A stretch of 64,000 bases of DNA from contig CAWCDW010000003.1 in the NCBI GenBank assembly GCA_963794475.1, positions 1,054,001 through 1,118,000 of the forward strand, given 5' to 3'. Source of the stretch: GAS188 sp963794475. GTDB lineage: Bacteria > Pseudomonadota > Alphaproteobacteria > Rhizobiales > Beijerinckiaceae. The position numbers and the translations under genes were made by a program. Positions 62,101-64,000 of this stretch are shown here, one piece after another (positions within the stretch are counted from its first letter, which is position 1; every line of letters begins with the position of its first letter). The notes beneath the pieces were generated by a model, which was not told the origin of the DNA, made no database searches, and saw only the letters and a list, made by a program, of their open reading frames with translations.

Positions 62101-62321
62101 CCTTGATGCTTGGCCAGGGCACGGGGGCGGAGATCAGGCAGCCTCTCGGATTCGCGATGGTGGGCGGCCTTCTGGTGAGCCAGGCGCTCACCTTGTTCAC
62201 GACGCCGGTGATCTATCTTTATCTCGACCGGCTCTCGAACTGGCTCACCGGGAACGTGCCGGAAAAAGCGGACACGCGCGAGAAGGAAGCCCTGGTGCCG
62301 CAGCCGCTCGCCGCGGAGTAA
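59181..62321 (+). CDS. RND-family multidrug efflux transporter (MdtB/MdtC-like)
   Basis: The 1,046-residue inner-membrane pump has the N-terminal FIRHPIATSLLMIGVLFVGL, the first periplasmic domain (LPGASPDTMASAVAQPLETQ), the TM4 proton-relay stretch AVGFVVDDAIVMLENI with the Asp pair, a second half repeating the architecture, and the C-terminal GIVKKNGIMMVDFAI. About 12 membrane helices are expected. Sequence flavour (GASPDTMASAVAQPLE) is of the MdtB/C type. It is co-transcribed with the adaptor gene. Confidence 0.95.
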   Translation: MGGGISAPFIRHPIATSLLMIGVLFVGLVAYPRLPVAPLPQVDFPTIQVSATLPGASPDTMASAVAQPLETQFAQIPGVAQMTSTSVLSSTSITIQFDLERNIDAAANDVQAAINAAGGQLPKNLPSPPTYRKVNPADSPILLLGVRSDTLPLTEVDDSIETKLAQQVSQISGVAQVLIGGQQKPAIRIQLDPAKLVAKGLSLEDVRLPLSITTVDNPKGTINGATRSFTIYTNDQLTQSKDWNDVIVAYRNGAPLRVRDIGQAVTGPQDTTQAGWADGKRGMVLVIFKQPGANVIDTVDHIMAQVPRLRATMPPAIKIFTLSDRTQTIRAAVKDVQFTLLITVALVVMVIFIFLRSLWATLIPSITVPLALLGACALMWFAGYSLDNLSLMALTIAVGFVVDDAIVMLENITRYVEEGEEPFAAALKGSREIAFTIISISISLIAVLIPLLMMGGIMGRLFREFSVTLSMTIVVSALVSLTLTPMMASRFLKPPKEAHHGKLYAWSERAFDALLRGYERGLDFVLRHRFITLCVFFATLGLSVYLFTVIPKGFFPQQDIGLITGIAEGAQDISPTDMQRHLEALGEVVLKDPDVDHLAMFVGGSGNPANNGRLFITLKPRDQRKANADQIIARLRPQIAKIEGAKLFLQAAQDVRVGGRPSRTQYQYTLQGPDVGELNEWAPKMLEKLKTLPELRDVATDQQTEGTTLTLTIDRDQASRYGFTPQLIDDTLYDAFGQRQISQYFTQLSSYYVIMEVLPSLQGDPATLDKIFLRAPTTGAEVPLSAFAKWSTTPIQPLSISHQGQFPAITISFNLAQGTALGQATDAIERVKADLKLPGTIITSFQGNAQAFQDSLSTVPLLILAALVVVYLILGILYESYIHPITILSTLPSAGVGAIAMLMLFHYEFSLIALIGVILLIGIVKKNGIMMVDFAIVAERDDHLSTLEAIRRAAILRFRPIMMTTMAAMLGGVPLMLGQGTGAEIRQPLGFAMVGGLLVSQALTLFTTPVIYLYLDRLSNWLTGNVPEKADTREKEALVPQPLAAE

Positions 62322-62503
62322 AGACCGCGGTGTGCCCAAGCGGGCTCGTAGGGGCGAGAACGAAGCCCCTGCAGCATGACGCGATAAGATGGAAGCCATT
62401 TCCCGACAATTAGGTCCGGTGATCGCCGCTGGCGACGATGGCTTTGGAACCGTCCACGGCCCTCTCGATGCGCGGCGATTTCCGGAAACGCGTCGAGCGA
62501 GGC

Positions 62504-62716
62504 TCAGCCGTGCGAGCCTCGCGGGTTTTGCGCCGAGACCACGATGGCGAAGCGCATCGCGGCTTGCGCGCGCGTCTGCATCGAGCGTTCACGCCACACG
62601 TGATTGGCCTCGTCATAGTCGCGAAACGGGCCATGAACCGATGAGGTGGACATGTCCATTTCCATAAATTCGGGGTCGCGGTATTCGCCGCCGATCACCC
62701 AGAACTGCTTTTGCAT
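62504..62716 (-). CDS. DUF4170 protein
   Basis: This 70-residue protein begins KQFWVIGGEYRDPEF, continues GPFRDYDEANHVWRERSMQT and matches the compact DUF4170 family of alphaproteobacteria; function unknown. AGGAG lies six bases before the ATG at 62716. It lies just after isocitrate lyase on the same strand, 42 bp downstream, which suggests a shared transcript. The 180-bp gap to the RND gene contains nothing definite. Confidence 0.85.
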   Translation of the reverse strand: MQKQFWVIGGEYRDPEFMEMDMSTSSVHGPFRDYDEANHVWRERSMQTRAQAAMRFAIVVSAQNPRGSHG

Positions 62717-62758
62717 GAACGGCTCCTATCGCTGAATCGAGCTTCGCCTTTCCCGCGC

Positions 62759-64000
62759 TCACTCCGCGGCCACCGCGAGCCCTTTTTTGCCCGCGTCGAA
62801 TTGCGCGGCTTCAGTCGAGCCCGACATCGCGGTCGTCGACGATTTGCCGCCCGACACGGCCATGGCGACGGCGTCGAAATAGCCGGTGCCGACCTCGCGT
62901 TGATGGCGCACGGCGGTGAAGCCCGAGGCTTGCGCCTCGAACTCGCGCTCCTGCATTTGCGAATAGGCCGCCATGCCGCGGCGCGAATAATCGCTCGCGA
63001 GCTCGAACATCGACAGGTTGAGGGAGTGAAAGCCCGCGAGGGTGACGAATTGGAAGCGGTAGCCCAGGGCGGCGAGCTCTTCCTGGAAGCGCGCGATGGT
63101 GCCACCATCGAGCTTGGCGCGCCAATTGAAAGAGGGCGAGCAATTATAGGCGAGGAGCTTGCCCGGGTGGCCGCGATGCACCTCCGCGGCGAATTCCCGA
63201 GCTTCACCGAGATCGGGCTCGGACGTCTCCCACCAGAGGAGGTCCGCATAAGGGGCGTAGCTCGTCCCGCGCGCGATGGCGTGCTCCACCGAATGGGCGC
63301 TGCCTTGCTTCAGCCGGAAGAAGCCTTCGGCGGTGCGCTCGCCGCGATCGATCCACGGGTGGTCGCGCTCGTCGATGTCGCTGGTGATGAGGGTCGCCGA
63401 ATGCGCATCGGTGCGCGCCAGGAGAAGCGTCGGCACGCCGCAGATGTCGGCCGCAAGCCGCGCCGCGTTGAGCGTGCGGATGAAGGCTTGCGTCGGCACG
63501 AGCACCTTGCCGCCGAGATGGCCGCATTTCTTCTCGGAGGCGAGCTGGTCCTCGAAATGCACACCGGCGGCTCCGGCCTCGATCATGGCCTTCATCAGCT
63601 CGAAAGCGTTGAGCGGCCCGCCGAAGCCCGCTTCGGCATCCGCCACGATGGGGGCGTACCAATAGACGGAATCGTCCCCTTCGGTTTTCGCGATCTCGTC
63701 GGCGCGTCGCAACGTGTTGTTGATGCGCCGCACGACCTCCGGAACCGAGGACGCCGGATAAAGCGATTGGTCCGGATACATCTGTCCGGCATTGTTCGCG
63801 TCGGCCGCCACCTGCCAGCCGGAAAGGTAGATCGCCTCGAGCCCGGCCTTCACTTGTTGCAAGGCCTGGTTGCCGGTGAGCGCCCCGAGCGTGCGCACGA
63901 ACGGGCGTTCGTGCAACAGCGTCCACAAGCGCTCGGCACCAAGCCGCGCCAAGGTGTATTCGATGCGCAGGCTGCCCGAGAGCCGCTCGACATCGCTTTG
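62759..64000 (-). CDS. aceA: Isocitrate lyase AceA, start lies beyond the window
   Basis: AceA splits isocitrate to glyoxylate and succinate in the glyoxylate bypass. The frame is open through the window edge (QSDVERLSGSLRIEYTLARLG at the very start), so only about 15-20 N-terminal residues are missing. GALTGNQALQQVKAGLEAIYLSGWQ, NNAGQMYPDQSLYP, the catalytic-loop KKCGHLGGKVLVP and YNCSPSFNW are all family signatures. The presence of aceA argues for growth on acetate/C2 compounds. It precedes a DUF4170 gene. Confidence 0.95.
   Translation of the reverse strand, partial: QSDVERLSGSLRIEYTLARLGAERLWTLLHERPFVRTLGALTGNQALQQVKAGLEAIYLSGWQVAADANNAGQMYPDQSLYPASSVPEVVRRINNTLRRADEIAKTEGDDSVYWYAPIVADAEAGFGGPLNAFELMKAMIEAGAAGVHFEDQLASEKKCGHLGGKVLVPTQAFIRTLNAARLAADICGVPTLLLARTDAHSATLITSDIDERDHPWIDRGERTAEGFFRLKQGSAHSVEHAIARGTSYAPYADLLWWETSEPDLGEAREFAAEVHRGHPGKLLAYNCSPSFNWRAKLDGGTIARFQEELAALGYRFQFVTLAGFHSLNLSMFELASDYSRRGMAAYSQMQEREFEAQASGFTAVRHQREVGTGYFDAVAMAVSGGKSSTTAMSGSTEAAQFDAGKKGLAVAAE

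Noticed and set aside
62370..62420. AGCATGACG... stretch after the RND gene as another palindromic element
   Set aside because: Only one arm resembles the element and no matching inverted arm follows.
1..64000. tRNA, rRNA, CRISPR or insertion sequence
   Set aside because: No T-loop (GGTTCGA) signatures in gaps, no repeat-spacer array, no transposase-like translation were found by eye; a covariance-model scan would be decisive.

Overview
The window is GC-rich alphaproteobacterial chromosome. Gene families and gene order point to the order Hyphomicrobiales (Rhizobiales); a Beijerinckiaceae-like lineage is possible but is only a guess. The evidence is a set of conserved alphaproteobacterial neighbourhoods: rsmG-mnmG-mnmE-rho-hemJ-hemE / ppsR-maf-aroE-coaE-dnaQ, hisB-DUF2628-hisHAFE-coaA, Tim44-mltA-smr, and DUF1674 / heparinase-like / purH. 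I saw no rRNA, tRNA, CRISPR array, insertion sequence or prophage.

Bases 1-13 kb look like the replication-origin region. Genes left of about 6.9 kb run on the minus strand and those right of 7.3 kb on the plus strand. The AT-rich gap between hemE and ppsR is where Caulobacter-type oriC lies, and it carries DnaA-box-like TTCACA/TCCACA motifs, GANTC sites and a perfect 10-bp hairpin. Two parS-type ParB sites (one perfect 16-mer at 2241-2256, one 15/16 match inside rsmG) lie 5-7 kb away; parAB would be expected just before base 1.

From 11 to 27 kb follow a phosphohexomutase, a giant CheB-CheR-PAS-HWE histidine kinase, a CPA2 antiporter with universal-stress domains, the RelA/SpoT homologue, an orphan Tat-exported binding protein, a metallophosphoesterase and a HAD hydrolase. 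From 27 to 32 kb is the histidine cluster, then coaA. From 32 to 41 kb are a PfkB sugar/nucleoside kinase, Smr, MltA, Tim44, DUF1674, a heparinase-like protein, purH and an aldo/keto reductase. From 41 to 58 kb are the 180-kDa-class NAD-glutamate dehydrogenase and a glycogen cluster (glgP-glgX-glgA-glgB-malQ) without glgC. The end holds an RND efflux pair, a DUF4170 protein and the isocitrate lyase gene, which runs off the edge.

The most unusual global feature is that six genes (aroE, the CheB/CheR kinase, the DUF2628 gene, hisA, hisF twice, and the heparinase-like gene) are each interrupted by shifts of the same kind, apparently one extra base per site. Removing one base per site restores full-length conserved proteins and lengths divisible by three. 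Errors in the sequence or assembly are the simplest explanation, but the uniform polarity deserves a check against reads. I did not find a convincing wholly new multi-gene system; the most checkable novelties are the oriC/parS layout, tandem repeats abutting the purH and ppsR start codons, a small membrane-peptide ORF at 13.1 kb, and the degenerate CheB domain.
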